From Streptomyces panaciradicis (GTDB lineage: Bacteria; Actinomycetota; Actinomycetes; Streptomycetales; Streptomycetaceae), in assembly GCF_023516615.1 (NCBI RefSeq), contig NZ_JAMGBF010000104.1, forward strand, positions 1 to 45,851: a stretch of 45,851 nucleotides of DNA. The letters are read 5' to 3'. Below the pieces are notes generated by a model. It searched no databases and was not told the DNA's origin. It saw only the letters and a program-made list of their open reading frames with translations. This document shows, piece after piece, positions 15,301 through 22,836 of the stretch. The first letter of the stretch is position 1, and each line of letters starts with the position of its first letter. The position numbers and the translations under genes were made by a program.

Positions 15301-15837
15301 ATGGCGGCGCAAGTGGATCACGCGGCTCTCTTCGCCGCGACACCGAGTCCGTATCTGGTGCTGGGCCCTGATCTGGTGATCGTTGATGTCAACCGCCTAT
15401 CTGGATGGCCACCGGGCGGACGCGGGAAGACTTGGTGGGGCAGCACATCTCAGGCCCTCCCCGACCACCCGATGATCCGGATGTTGACGGAGTGCGAAAC
15501 CTGAACGCCGCCCTGCACCGGGTGCTGTCCACGTGCAGGCCGGACACGATGGCCTTGCAGAAGTACTGCATCCCCGTCCCGCAGCGGCCCGGGGTGTTCG
15601 AGGAACGCTGGTGGTCACCGGTGAACACCCCCGTTCCCGGGCCGGAGGGACAGGTGGCGTGGATCATCCACCGGGTGGAGGACGTGACCACGTTCGTCAA
15701 GGCTCACGAGGCCGCCCACCCCGCGGATGTCCGTGTAGGCAAGCGGCTGGAGGTGGCCGAATCGCTGGAGGCGGGGCTCTGTGCACGGGCGCGAGAGCTG
15801 CAACGGCTGAACGAGGAACTACGTCAACGGCAGCGGC
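15301..15837 (+). pseudogene. PAS-domain protein with frameshifts, truncated
   Basis: An ATG at 15301 follows AAGGAGGGG, and the frame opens VDHAALFAATPSPYLVLGPD and LVIVDVN, the start of a PAS domain. Near 15395-15407 two one-base slips move the coding frame, which continues ATGRTREDLVGQHI, NLNAALHRVLSTCRPDTMAL, QKYCIPVPQRPGVFEERWWS and VAWIIHRVEDVTTFVKAHE to a helix ending ELQRLNEELRQ at about 15837. Intact relatives go on into a SpoIIE or histidine-kinase domain; here the minus-strand DUF6069 gene begins instead. The gene is dead but closely follows another PAS/SpoIIE gene, so the two may have formed a signalling locus. Confidence 0.75.
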
Positions 15838-16271
15838 AGGACGCGCCGATAGGCGGCGACGGCGGCGACCGCGACCACCACCACATGCATCACCATCAGC
15901 GCGGCGACGGCCAGCGGTCCACTGCCGGGCGTACCACTACCGAGCAGGGACAGGTCGGGTCCGAACGACACGACCACGAGCACGGGCACCAGCCACCGCA
16001 GCAGCCCCGCCGGGTTCTTGGCGACACGACGGACGACCGCCCAGCCTATGGCGCCCAGGACGACGCCGAACACCGTCAGCGGCGCGTACGCCGAGAGGTG
16101 CAGCGGGGCGAAATCGCCCGACGCCCCCGCCGCGCGGGCGAGCAACGCGACGCTCAGGTTTCCGAGGACGGCCACGACAGCCGCCGCGAGGAGGCCCACG
16201 ACCACGGTCAGGCCGCGGGAGCGCGGCGCGGACGGGGCGGGCGATACGGCTTCGGGGACGGAACCGGACAT
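15819..16271 (-). CDS. DUF6069-type integral membrane protein
   Basis: A 150-residue protein from the ATG at 16269-16271, directly after a GGAGGTCCCC ribosome site. After a Pro/Ser-rich leader it has four hydrophobic segments: GLTVVVGLLAAAVVAVLGNL, LTVFGVVLGAIGWAVV, LLRWLVPVLVVVSF with GPDLSLL, and LAVAALMVMHVVVVAVAAVA. The FGPDLSLL and MHVVVVAV pieces are typical of the DUF6069 family of small actinobacterial membrane proteins, whose function is unknown. It is read divergently from a MarR regulator, with two operator-like repeats between them, so expression is probably controlled by that MarR. Its 3' end overlaps the decayed PAS gene. Confidence 0.85.
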   Translation of the reverse strand: MSGSVPEAVSPAPSAPRSRGLTVVVGLLAAAVVAVLGNLSVALLARAAGASGDFAPLHLSAYAPLTVFGVVLGAIGWAVVRRVAKNPAGLLRWLVPVLVVVSFGPDLSLLGSGTPGSGPLAVAALMVMHVVVVAVAAVAAYRRVLPLPLT

Positions 16272-16326
16272 GGGGACCTCCTGCGGAGAGCTCAAGAACG
16301 ACAGGTGCAGCGCCGAAAAGGCAGAC

Positions 16327-16342
16327 GTTTGATTCCTCAAAC
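16327..16342. promoter_or_regulatory. Candidate MarR operator 1
   Basis: GTTTGATTCCTCAAAC is a perfect 6-base inverted repeat around 4 bases, 56 bases upstream of the DUF6069 start. A related repeat lies 38 bases away on the MarR side, and MarR proteins typically bind such short palindromes. Confidence 0.6.
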
Positions 16343-16364
16343 ATGCGGGACGTTATCCCGAAGT

Positions 16365-16380
16365 GTTTGAACAGGCAAAC
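16365..16380. promoter_or_regulatory. Candidate MarR operator 2
   Basis: GTTTGAACAGGCAAAC repeats the GTTTG-N6-CAAAC core of operator 1. It ends 21 bases before the MarR ATG, a good position for autorepression. The 38-base centre-to-centre spacing to operator 1 is not a whole number of helical turns, so the sites may serve the two promoters separately. Confidence 0.6.
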
Positions 16381-16401
16381 ACCTCGGTTAAAGTGGCGAC
16401 C

Positions 16402-16905
16402 ATGACGTCCCCCAGGTGGCTCACTCCCGAAGAGCTGCGAGCCTGGATCAACTACCTCGACTGCTCGACGCTGCTGAACGACTACCTCGATCAGCAGTTG
16501 CGGCGCGACGCGGCCGTGACGCACGCGGACTACAGCCTCCTGGCCCGCCTGTCCGTGGCACCCGACCGCGCCCTGGGGATGTCCTTGCTCGCCGAGCAGT
16601 TGAAGTTCACCCGAAGCCGCCTCACGCGCGCGGTGATCCGCCTGGAGGAGTCGGGCTACGTGCGGCGCCGGGAGGACCCTGCCGACGGACGCGGACAGCT
16701 GGCCGAACTCACCGATGCCGGTATGGAGTTGATGACCAAAGCCGCCCCCGGCCATGTTGCTGCCGTACGCCGCGTGGTGTTCGACGCCCTCAGCCACGAG
16801 CAGGTGGAGCAACTCGCCACCATCACCGCCACCGTGGTCGCCTCCCTCAAGCAGGCCGGCGAGGAGGACGCCTACCCGGCGACCCTGCCGTGGCATCGCC
16901 GCTGA
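16402..16905 (+). CDS. MarR-family transcriptional regulator
   Basis: A 167-residue protein from the ATG at 16402. The winged helix is clear: HADYSLLARLSVAPDRALGM, SLLAEQLKFTRSRLTRAVIR and LEESGYVRRREDPADGRGQL, with the D-x-R wing motif of MarR (DPADGRG). N- and C-terminal helices (LLNDYLDQQLRRDAAV and EQVEQLATITATVVASLKQA) form the dimer domain. It is divergent from DUF6069 and 77 bases ahead of the TIGR01777 epimerase gene, which may be cotranscribed with it. Two GTTTG/CAAAC palindromes in the upstream gap are the likely targets. No cysteine is placed for an obvious redox switch in the segments I inspected; the signal is unknown. Confidence 0.92.
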   Translation: MTSPRWLTPEELRAWINYLDCSTLLNDYLDQQLRRDAAVTHADYSLLARLSVAPDRALGMSLLAEQLKFTRSRLTRAVIRLEESGYVRRREDPADGRGQLAELTDAGMELMTKAAPGHVAAVRRVVFDALSHEQVEQLATITATVVASLKQAGEEDAYPATLPWHRR

Positions 16906-16982
16906 CTCCGAGAACCTCGAAGTCCGACAACCGTTCCAGGTGGCCACGAGGCCACCTGCCCAAGGCCGTTCGGGAGAACGCC

Positions 16983-17894
16983 ATGCGCGTCGCGATCACC
17001 GGGTCCACCGGACTCATCGGATCCGCACTCACCCACTCGCTCCTCACCGACGGCCACCAGGTCGTTCGCCTCGTCCGCGACCGCTCGGCGAGCCCCGCGG
17101 GAGACGGAACCGAGGCGGCGCAATGGGATCCGATCGGAGGCCACGTCCAGCCCGGTGCGCTGGACACTGTGGACGCCGTCGTGCACCTGGCCGGCGCCGG
17201 GGTCGGAGACAAGCGCTGGAGCGCTGCGTACAAGGAGGAGATTCGCCGCAGCCGCGCCCTGGGAACCAGGACCATCGCGCGGGCGTGCGCCGAATCGCCC
17301 ACCCCACCCCGCGTCCTTGTCTCCGCGTCCGCGACTGGATACTACGGCGACACCGGTGACCGGACCATCGAGGAGAGCGCGCCACCGGGGGACGACTTCC
17401 TGGCTGCCGTCTGCGTCGACTGGGAGGACGCCGCAGACACTGCCCGAGAGGCGGGCATCCGGGTGGTTCACCCCCGCACCGGCCTGGTGGTCTCCGCCAC
17501 AGGCGGCGCCTTCGGCAGGCTCTTCCCGCTCTTCCGCTTCGGCCTGGGCGGCCGGCTCGGCTCCGGCGACCAGTACTGGCCGTTCGTCTCGTTGACCGAC
17601 CACATCAGGGCACTGCGCTTCGCGATCGCCGACGAGACGCTCACAGGCCCCGTCAACTTCACAGCACCCGAACCCCTGACGAACCGCGAGATCACGCGAG
17701 CGATGGGCCGCGCCCTTCATCGCCCGACGATCGCCTCCGTCCCCGCCTTCGCCCTCAGAGCGGCGCTCGGCGAGTTCGCCACAGGCATCACAGGCAGTTG
17801 CCGCGCCGTCCCTGCGGCCCTGCACAAGGCGGGCTTCGCCTTCGCCCACCCCACGATCGACAAGGCACTCCACTCCGTTCTCCACACGAGCTGA
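16983..17894 (+). CDS. TIGR01777-family NAD-dependent epimerase-like protein
   Basis: A 303-residue protein from the ATG at 16983. It begins MRVAITGSTGLIGSALTHSL, the Rossmann GxTGxIG nucleotide motif, followed by VDAVVHLAGAGVGDKRWSAA, the very conserved LAG-x-x-x-x-x-RW of the TIGR01777 (SDR39U1/YfcH) family, then VLVSASATGYYGDTGDRTIE with the Ser and Tyr of the extended SDR site, and VVHPRTGLVVSATGGAFGRL. The C-terminal substrate part carries WPFVSLTDHIRALRFAI and GPVNFTAPEPLTNREITRAM. The family is widespread, but its physiological substrate is unknown. It follows marR in the same direction and may belong to that regulator's response. Confidence 0.93.
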   Translation: MRVAITGSTGLIGSALTHSLLTDGHQVVRLVRDRSASPAGDGTEAAQWDPIGGHVQPGALDTVDAVVHLAGAGVGDKRWSAAYKEEIRRSRALGTRTIARACAESPTPPRVLVSASATGYYGDTGDRTIEESAPPGDDFLAAVCVDWEDAADTAREAGIRVVHPRTGLVVSATGGAFGRLFPLFRFGLGGRLGSGDQYWPFVSLTDHIRALRFAIADETLTGPVNFTAPEPLTNREITRAMGRALHRPTIASVPAFALRAALGEFATGITGSCRAVPAALHKAGFAFAHPTIDKALHSVLHTS

Positions 17895-17910
17895 CAGGTA
17901 GGGCACGCGC

Positions 17911-18170
17911 GTGGCTCTCACCGATGAGGCGACGGACAAAGCCAAGGCACTGATCGTCGCCGGTCAACTGCCGCCGGGATCGTGCTCGGGGAGGGGGACC
18001 TCGCCGCGCAGCTGGGAACGTCCCGCAACTCCCTGCGTGCGGCCGTCCACGCGCTGACGCCGATGCGCATCCTCGTGGCGACGGCAGGGGGACGGCACCT
18101 ATGTGTCCAGCCGCCGGGCTCCCGCCGTCTCCGGGCGGCCCACCGCCGACATCAATATCCTTGCCGCCGA
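17911..18170 (+). pseudogene. GntR-family regulator, N-terminal relic
   Basis: From a GTG at 17911 the frame reads VALTDEATDKAKALIVAGQL and PPGS; one base later it continues LGEGDLAAQLGTSRNSLRAA and VHALTPMRIL, the GntR winged helix with its recognition helix (LGTSRNSLRAAV). A second slip leads to DGTYVSSRRAPAVSG, the wing's usual GxGTYV turn. The FadR/FCD ligand domain that should follow is missing; the frame ends near the SDR gene. The gene is inactive. It might once have controlled the adjacent catabolic operon, whose last gene ends 58 bases away. Confidence 0.65.
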
Positions 18171-18227
18171 TCAGAAGGCTACGGTCTCGTCTCCCTTGGT
18201 TGCTCGGGCCGGCCGGCATCCCGTGGG

Positions 18228-19013
18228 TCAGGCGCCGATCATGTTGAAGCCGCCGTCGGCGTTGAGGTAGGCCCCGGTCATGTGGGCGGCGTCGTCGGTG
18301 GCGAGGAAGAGGGCTGGGCCCGCGAGTTCGGCGGGGCCCGGGATGTGGCCCATCGGGGTCTTGGCGATCATGTCCTCGCGGCGGCCGGACTTCCAGTCCT
18401 CGCGGCTGAGAAGCATCTCGGTCTCGATGAAGCCGGGGGCGAAGGTGTTGACCCGCACGGTGGGGGCGAACGCCTGGGCGTAGGACTTGGTGATGCCGAG
18501 GACGCCGTACTTCGCGGCGGCGTACTGCGGGGCGCGGGCGCTGCCGCGCACGATCACGGTGGAGCCGATGTTGACGATCGCGCCGTGGCCCTGTTCCAGC
18601 ATGCGGGAGCCGAACTCGTGGACACACAGCATCGTTCCCTTGATGTCCACGGCGAGGACGTGGTCGATGGACTCTTCGGTGAGCTCGCGCCAGGACATCT
18701 GGTCGCCCGCCACGTCACCGACGTTGTTGACCAGCACGTCCAGGCCGCCGAAACGGGCGAACGCATCCTCGGCCATGCGGATGACGTCGGCGTGGACGGC
18801 GATGTCGGCCTGCACCGTGAATGCCTCGCCGCCTACCTCCCTGATGCGGGCGGCCGTTTTCTCCGCTCCGGCCGCGGAGCTGCGGTAGTGGACGGCGACC
18901 CGGGCGCCCTCCTGTGCGGCGCGGACGGCGATCTCGGCTCCGTAGCCGGTGCCGGCTCCGGTGACCAGGACCGAGCGGCCTTCGAAGCGGCGGGGGATGC
19001 TCTGCTCTGTCAT
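18228..19013 (-). CDS. Short-chain dehydrogenase/reductase
   Basis: A 261-residue classical SDR from the ATG at 19011-19013. The cofactor motif is VLVTGAGTGYGAEIAVRAA (TGxxxGxG, residues about 15-22), then DVLVNNVGDVAG (NNxG), IVNIGSTVIVRGS with the catalytic Ser, YAAAKYG with the YxxxK pair, and the VNTFAPGFIETEM segment. The HYRSS after the second strand suggests NADP(H) rather than NAD(H), by the arginine. It is the last gene of the seven-gene operon that begins with the carotenoid oxygenase, 10 bases after the upstream FAH gene. It probably oxidises an alcohol or reduces a ketone intermediate of that pathway; the substrate is unknown. Confidence 0.92.
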   Translation of the reverse strand: MTEQSIPRRFEGRSVLVTGAGTGYGAEIAVRAAQEGARVAVHYRSSAAGAEKTAARIREVGGEAFTVQADIAVHADVIRMAEDAFARFGGLDVLVNNVGDVAGDQMSWRELTEESIDHVLAVDIKGTMLCVHEFGSRMLEQGHGAIVNIGSTVIVRGSARAPQYAAAKYGVLGITKSYAQAFAPTVRVNTFAPGFIETEMLLSREDWKSGRREDMIAKTPMGHIPGPAELAGPALFLATDDAAHMTGAYLNADGGFNMIGA

Positions 19014-19023
19014 GGAAAGCCCT

Positions 19024-19872
19024 TCAGGGGTGTACGGCCGTGAAGCGCTGTCGGATCTCTCCGATGCCTCCGATACGGCTGACGAGTTCATCGCCTTCGG
19101 CGAGGTAGCGGGGTGGGTCCATTCGGTTGCCGACCCCGGCCGGGGTCCCGGTGAAGACCAGATCGCCCGGGAAGAGCTGCACGACGGACGACAGACGGGC
19201 GACGAGTTCCGGCACCGGGAAGACCATGGACTTGGTGTGGTCGTGCTGGACGACCTCGCCGTTGAGCAGTCCGGTGATCTCCAGGTCGTCGGGGTCGTCG
19301 AACTCGTCCGGGGTGACCAGGACCGGGCCGGTGGGGCCGAAGCCCGGGAAGGACTTTCCGAGGCTGAACTGGGCGGGTCTGCCCTGTAGTTGAGTGACGC
19401 GTTCGGAGAGGTCCTGGCCGACCATCAGACCGGCGACGGTCTCCCAGGCCCGGTCCTCGCTCACCCGGTACGTGTCCCGTCCGATGACGGCGACGAGTTC
19501 GGCCTCCCAGTCCACCTTGCCCTGCGGGAGGGCGACCGTGGTGCGCGGGCCGGTGATGCAGGCCGGGAACTTGGTGAAGACGAGGGGTTCGTCGGGCGGG
19601 GTGAAGCCGGCTTCGGCGGCGTGCGGCGGGTAGTTGAGGGCGATGGCGAACACCTGCCGGGGTCGCGGTACCGGTGCGCCGAGTGCGGCGGGGTCGACAG
19701 GGATGTCGTAGGCCTCGTCGGCCAGTCCGGCCGCCCACTTCCGTAGTCGGGGCCACTCCCCCAGCAGAAGCATCGGGTCGGTGGGCAGCCGTCCCTTGGA
19801 GGCCCATCTGACGTCCGCGGCCCGGTCACCGCGGACCACGACGGCCCGCCCGTCGAGGACGCCGAGTCTCAC
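19024..19872 (-). CDS. Fumarylacetoacetate hydrolase (FAH) family protein
   Basis: A 282-residue protein from a GTG at 19870-19872 that overlaps the stop of the upstream FAH gene (GTGA). The FAH fold is seen in PRPRQVFAIALNYPPHAAEA, PLVFTKFPACITGPRTTVAL, KVDWEAELVAVIGRDTYRVS with the acidic metal ligands (DWEAE), AGLMVGQDLSERVTQ, FSLGKSFPGFGPTGPVLVT, and FPGDLVFTGTPAGVGNRMDP near the C-terminus. Family enzymes cleave C-C bonds of acylpyruvates, hydrate 2-oxo-pent-4-enoates or decarboxylate oxaloacetate. Two FAH genes in tandem suggest successive steps on a ring-fission or diketone product, but which step cannot be read from sequence. Confidence 0.9.
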   Translation of the reverse strand: MRLGVLDGRAVVVRGDRAADVRWASKGRLPTDPMLLLGEWPRLRKWAAGLADEAYDIPVDPAALGAPVPRPRQVFAIALNYPPHAAEAGFTPPDEPLVFTKFPACITGPRTTVALPQGKVDWEAELVAVIGRDTYRVSEDRAWETVAGLMVGQDLSERVTQLQGRPAQFSLGKSFPGFGPTGPVLVTPDEFDDPDDLEITGLLNGEVVQHDHTKSMVFPVPELVARLSSVVQLFPGDLVFTGTPAGVGNRMDPPRYLAEGDELVSRIGGIGEIRQRFTAVHP

Positions 19873-20741
19873 CAGTCCACCTTCTTCGGTACGGGCGTGC
19901 CGTGGCCCTGCTCCCAGCTGACGATGGGGTTGCGCAGCACCCCAAGGCGTTCGACCTCGGCCTCGACGACGTCACCGGGCTTGAGGTACAGGTCGGGATC
20001 GCCGCTGAAGCCGGCCACGCCCTGCACGGTGCCGGTGGTGATCAGGTCGCCCGCGCTGTAGCCCTGCGGGGAGTGGTAGGCGACCAGGTGGGGGATGGAG
20101 ACCGACATGCGGTTGGTGTTGGACTTTTGCCGCACCACCCCGTTGACCCGCAGCTCCATGTCGAGGTTCTGCGCGTCGGGGATCTCGTCGGCGGTCACGA
20201 TGTAGGGGCCGACGGGACAGAAGGTGTCGATGGCCTTGCAGAAGGAGAAGACGCCGGACTCCATCTCCCGGCGCTGGATGTCGCGTGCCGTGATGTCGTT
20301 GAACACGACATACCCGGCGATGTGGTGAGGTGCGTCGTCCACGCCGAAGAACTTGCCGGGTTTGCCGATGACGACGGCGATCTCCAGCTCGTAGTCGAGT
20401 TCACTCGTCAGGTGCTCGGGGTGGATGACCGGCTCCTCGGGGCCGACGATCGCGTCGACGTTCTGGAAGAAGACGATGCCCTTGTGCATGGGGTGGGACC
20501 AGTCGACGTTCTTCGACTCGTCCTCGTGCTCACGGAAGTTGCCGGAGGTGTGGAAGAACTTCTTCGGCACGATCGGCGCGCGCAGCGTCACGTCGTCCAG
20601 GCCCAGGCGCTCCCCTGTCTCCGGCACCCGGCCGTCACGCTCGAAGTACTCCCGTGTGCTCGCCGCCTCCAGCGGAAGCACCAGCCTCTCTTCGAGTTCG
20701 AGCCTTGCCACGCGTCCGTCGTCGAACGTAACCAGCTTCAT
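19869..20741 (-). CDS. Fumarylacetoacetate hydrolase family protein
   Basis: A 290-residue protein from the ATG at 20739-20741, which overlaps the stop of the CMD-like gene by ATGA. Key segments are KKFFHTSGNFREHEDESKNV, GIVFFQNVDAIVGPEEPVIH, ELDYELEIAVVIGKPGKFFG with the E-x-E metal ligands, HIAGYVVFNDITARDIQRRE and YSAGDLITTGTVQGVAGFSG. The FNDITARDIQRRE motif is typical of FAH enzymes annotated as 2-hydroxyhepta-2,4-diene-1,7-dioate isomerase or ureidoglycolate-lyase-like. The partner FAH gene follows with a GTGA overlap, so both are translated together. It likely acts on an open-chain keto acid in the operon's pathway. Confidence 0.9.
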   Translation of the reverse strand: MKLVTFDDGRVARLELEERLVLPLEAASTREYFERDGRVPETGERLGLDDVTLRAPIVPKKFFHTSGNFREHEDESKNVDWSHPMHKGIVFFQNVDAIVGPEEPVIHPEHLTSELDYELEIAVVIGKPGKFFGVDDAPHHIAGYVVFNDITARDIQRREMESGVFSFCKAIDTFCPVGPYIVTADEIPDAQNLDMELRVNGVVRQKSNTNRMSVSIPHLVAYHSPQGYSAGDLITTGTVQGVAGFSGDPDLYLKPGDVVEAEVERLGVLRNPIVSWEQGHGTPVPKKVDW

Positions 20742-21346
20742 GCTGTACCGCTTTCGGTCTGAGGTGGGGCGCAGGAGCCGTCCGGTTCCTCTCCCGCGAA
20801 AACACGCAACTGCAGGGCGAGCAGGGCGTAATAGCCCACCAGGGACGTGAGCTCGAAGAGTCCTCGCTCCCCCCACTCGGCCACCGCGTGGTAGTACTCC
20901 CGGTCGTGGAGGACGCCGGTACGGGTCAGCGCCAGTGCCGCACGCAGGGCGGCACGCTCGGCCGGGTCCGAGAGGGCCGGCAGTTCGCCTGCGCGCAGTG
21001 CTTTCAGCTCGGAGTCGGTGAGGCCATAGGCACGGCCGACCGCTTCGTGGGCTTCCTGCTCGAACGTGCTGTTCCAGTGGGCGGCGACGACCAGGACGGC
21101 CATCTCGCGCACGCGGTCGGTCAGGACCGACGCGTAACGCACTGCCGCCCCCACCTCCTGTACAGCCATTCCGACCGGCGGGCTGAGCAGCATCGCGTTG
21201 AAGGGGCCCCGGAGGCGGCCCTCCTGGTCGGTGAGCGGGAATAGCTGCGGCCCTGTGGACCGAGCACCGCCCGTGATGGCGCGGTATACCTCTGCCTGCT
21301 GCTCGTCCAGTTCACCGGGCAGGCGGCCGGCGATGCGTGCGGGCAT
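20738..21346 (-). CDS. Carboxymuconolactone decarboxylase family protein
   Basis: A 202-residue protein from the ATG at 21344-21346, 7 bases after GGGAG; an upstream GTG two codons earlier is less well placed. It shows RGPFNAMLLSPPVGMAVQEV, YASVLTDRVREMAVLVVAAH and WNSTFEQEAHEAVGRAYGLT, the CMD helical core (PF02627), with ALTRTGVLHDREYYHAVAEW and LVGYYALLALQLRVF in the second repeat. The CxxC pair of AhpD-type peroxidoxins is absent, so decarboxylase/lactone-type chemistry is more likely than peroxide reduction. It lies between the SDR gene (36 bases upstream) and the FAH genes (ATGA overlap). In aromatic pathways such proteins handle muconolactone-like intermediates; here the exact role is open. 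Confidence 0.9.
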   Translation of the reverse strand: MPARIAGRLPGELDEQQAEVYRAITGGARSTGPQLFPLTDQEGRLRGPFNAMLLSPPVGMAVQEVGAAVRYASVLTDRVREMAVLVVAAHWNSTFEQEAHEAVGRAYGLTDSELKALRAGELPALSDPAERAALRAALALTRTGVLHDREYYHAVAEWGERGLFELTSLVGYYALLALQLRVFAGEEPDGSCAPPQTESGTA

Positions 21347-21382
21347 CCGCACTCCCTTCCGGGTCGAGCCGATCAGGCCGGG

Positions 21383-22171
21383 TCACACGAGCGTGCGGCC
21401 GCCGTCCACGTACAGCACCTGTCCGGTGATGTACACGGCGCGCGGGGAGGCGAGGAACAGGGCGGCTCCGACCACGTCCTGCGGCTGTCCCAGGCGCCCG
21501 GCGGGAACCAAGCTGGTCATCTCCTCCCGCATGCCGGGCTTCGCCAGGTATGCGCGGGTCAGCTCGGTCTCCGTGTAGCCCGGGGCAACGGCGTTGACGG
21601 TGATGCCGTCGGCTGCCCATTCACACGCCATGACCTTCACCAGCTGGTCCAGGCCGCCCTTCGAGGCGGCGTACGGGCCGTGATGGCGGTGGGCGAGCAG
21701 GGAGGAGACGGACGAGAAGAACACCATGCTGCCGTGTCCGGCCTCGCGCATCAGCCGGCCCGCGGCGCGTCCCGTCCAGAACGCGCTGGACAGGTTCAGG
21801 GTCAGGATCCGGTCCCACACCTCGTCGGGCGTGTCCACGACGGGACGCCGGTCGTTCGTGCCCACGGCGTGCACCAGCACCTCCAAGCCACCGAGTTCGC
21901 GGGCCGCCTCGGCGACCGCCCGCTCGCACGCATCGGAGGAGGTCAGGTCCGCGGTGACGGTCCGTACGACGGCGGCCGCGCAGGCCGGATCGTCGCGCAG
22001 GCTCTTGAGGCGGGCCGCGTCCGCGTCGACGACCGTCAGCCGTGCCCCGGCTTCCGCCAGCCCCCGGACACAGGCAGTGCCCAGTCCGCCAGCCCCGATG
22101 ACGAGCGCACCGCGCCCCTCAAGGCACAGCCACCCCACGGGCGGTCTCCGTGTCTGCGTCGACGCGACCAT
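21383..22171 (-). CDS. Short-chain dehydrogenase/reductase
   Basis: A 262-residue SDR from the ATG at 22169-22171, sharing one base with the stop of the upstream gene (TGATG). The cofactor turn reads GRGALVIGAGGLGTACVRGL (GxxGxG-like, with GAGGLG), followed by VVDADAARLKSL, where the Asp suggests NAD(H), VLVHAVGTNDRR in place of the usual NNAG, MVFFSSVSSLLAHRHHG with the catalytic Ser, PYAASKGGLDQL with YxxxK, and VNAVAPGYTETELT. The HAVG variant is atypical but found in functional SDRs. It is the third gene of the operon. An alcohol or diol oxidation in the pathway is likely. Confidence 0.92.
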   Translation of the reverse strand: MVASTQTRRPPVGWLCLEGRGALVIGAGGLGTACVRGLAEAGARLTVVDADAARLKSLRDDPACAAAVVRTVTADLTSSDACERAVAEAARELGGLEVLVHAVGTNDRRPVVDTPDEVWDRILTLNLSSAFWTGRAAGRLMREAGHGSMVFFSSVSSLLAHRHHGPYAASKGGLDQLVKVMACEWAADGITVNAVAPGYTETELTRAYLAKPGMREEMTSLVPAGRLGQPQDVVGAALFLASPRAVYITGQVLYVDGGRTLV

Positions 22172-22836
22172 CAGGTGAGCTCGATTCCCGCTGCGGCAGC
22201 CAGACGCTGGTAGTCGGTCCTGACGTCCCGAAGGCACATCTCCAGCATGTGGTCGGCCAGCCCGTTCCCGCTGTCACTGAGCCCGCCGTCGTGGATCGAC
22301 ACGGCACTGCGCGGTTTGATCTCACGGGCGTAGTCGATGACTTCGCCCGTCTTGGACCACGGGCCGTGCACGGGCAGCAGGAGTGTGTCCACCGGGCGGG
22401 CGGGCACGGTGAAGGCGTCGCCCGGGTGGAATACGGTGGCGTCGCCGTCCCCCACCAGGAAGCCGACGTTGGTGACCTGCGGCAGGTCGGGATGGACCAC
22501 GGCATGAAGTTCTCCGTGCACCTCGACGCCGACGCCTTCGATGTCGAGGGCGTCCCCGTCGCCGACCACCGTGACCCGGCCACCGCCGAGCCCGGCGAGC
22601 TGGCCCGCGACTGCTCGGTCGGCCCAGATCCGCAGGCCGGGGTCGGCTTCTGCTGCGGCGCGCAATAGGGGCTCGGCGAAGTGGTCCACGTGCTCGTGGG
22701 TCACGAGCACGGCGTGGGCACCGTCGAGGGCGTGCGGGTCGGAGTAACTGCCGGGGTCGATGACGATGACGACGCCGTCCTGCTCCAGCCGGACGCAGGC
22801 GTGGCCGCACCTGGTGAGTCGCACGGGCCTGCTCAC
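22171..22836 (-). CDS. Metallo-beta-lactamase-fold hydrolase
   Basis: A 221-residue protein from a GTG at 22834-22836 overlapping the stop of the carotenoid oxygenase gene (GTGA). It has the compact UPF0173/RNase-Z-like MBL fold: TRCGHACVRLEQDGVVIVID, DPGSYSDPHALDGAHAVLVT, THEHVDHFAEPLL with the HxHxDH zinc motif, FLVGDGDATVFHPGDAFTV with the conserved HPGD, and LLLPVHGPWSKTGEVIDYAR. Small proteins of this type hydrolyse lactones, esters or phosphodiesters. Lying directly after the oxygenase, it may hydrolyse a lactone or ester intermediate; this is inference from position only. Confidence 0.9.
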   Translation of the reverse strand: MSRPVRLTRCGHACVRLEQDGVVIVIDPGSYSDPHALDGAHAVLVTHEHVDHFAEPLLRAAAEADPGLRIWADRAVAGQLAGLGGGRVTVVGDGDALDIEGVGVEVHGELHAVVHPDLPQVTNVGFLVGDGDATVFHPGDAFTVPARPVDTLLLPVHGPWSKTGEVIDYAREIKPRSAVSIHDGGLSDSGNGLADHMLEMCLRDVRTDYQRLAAAAGIELT

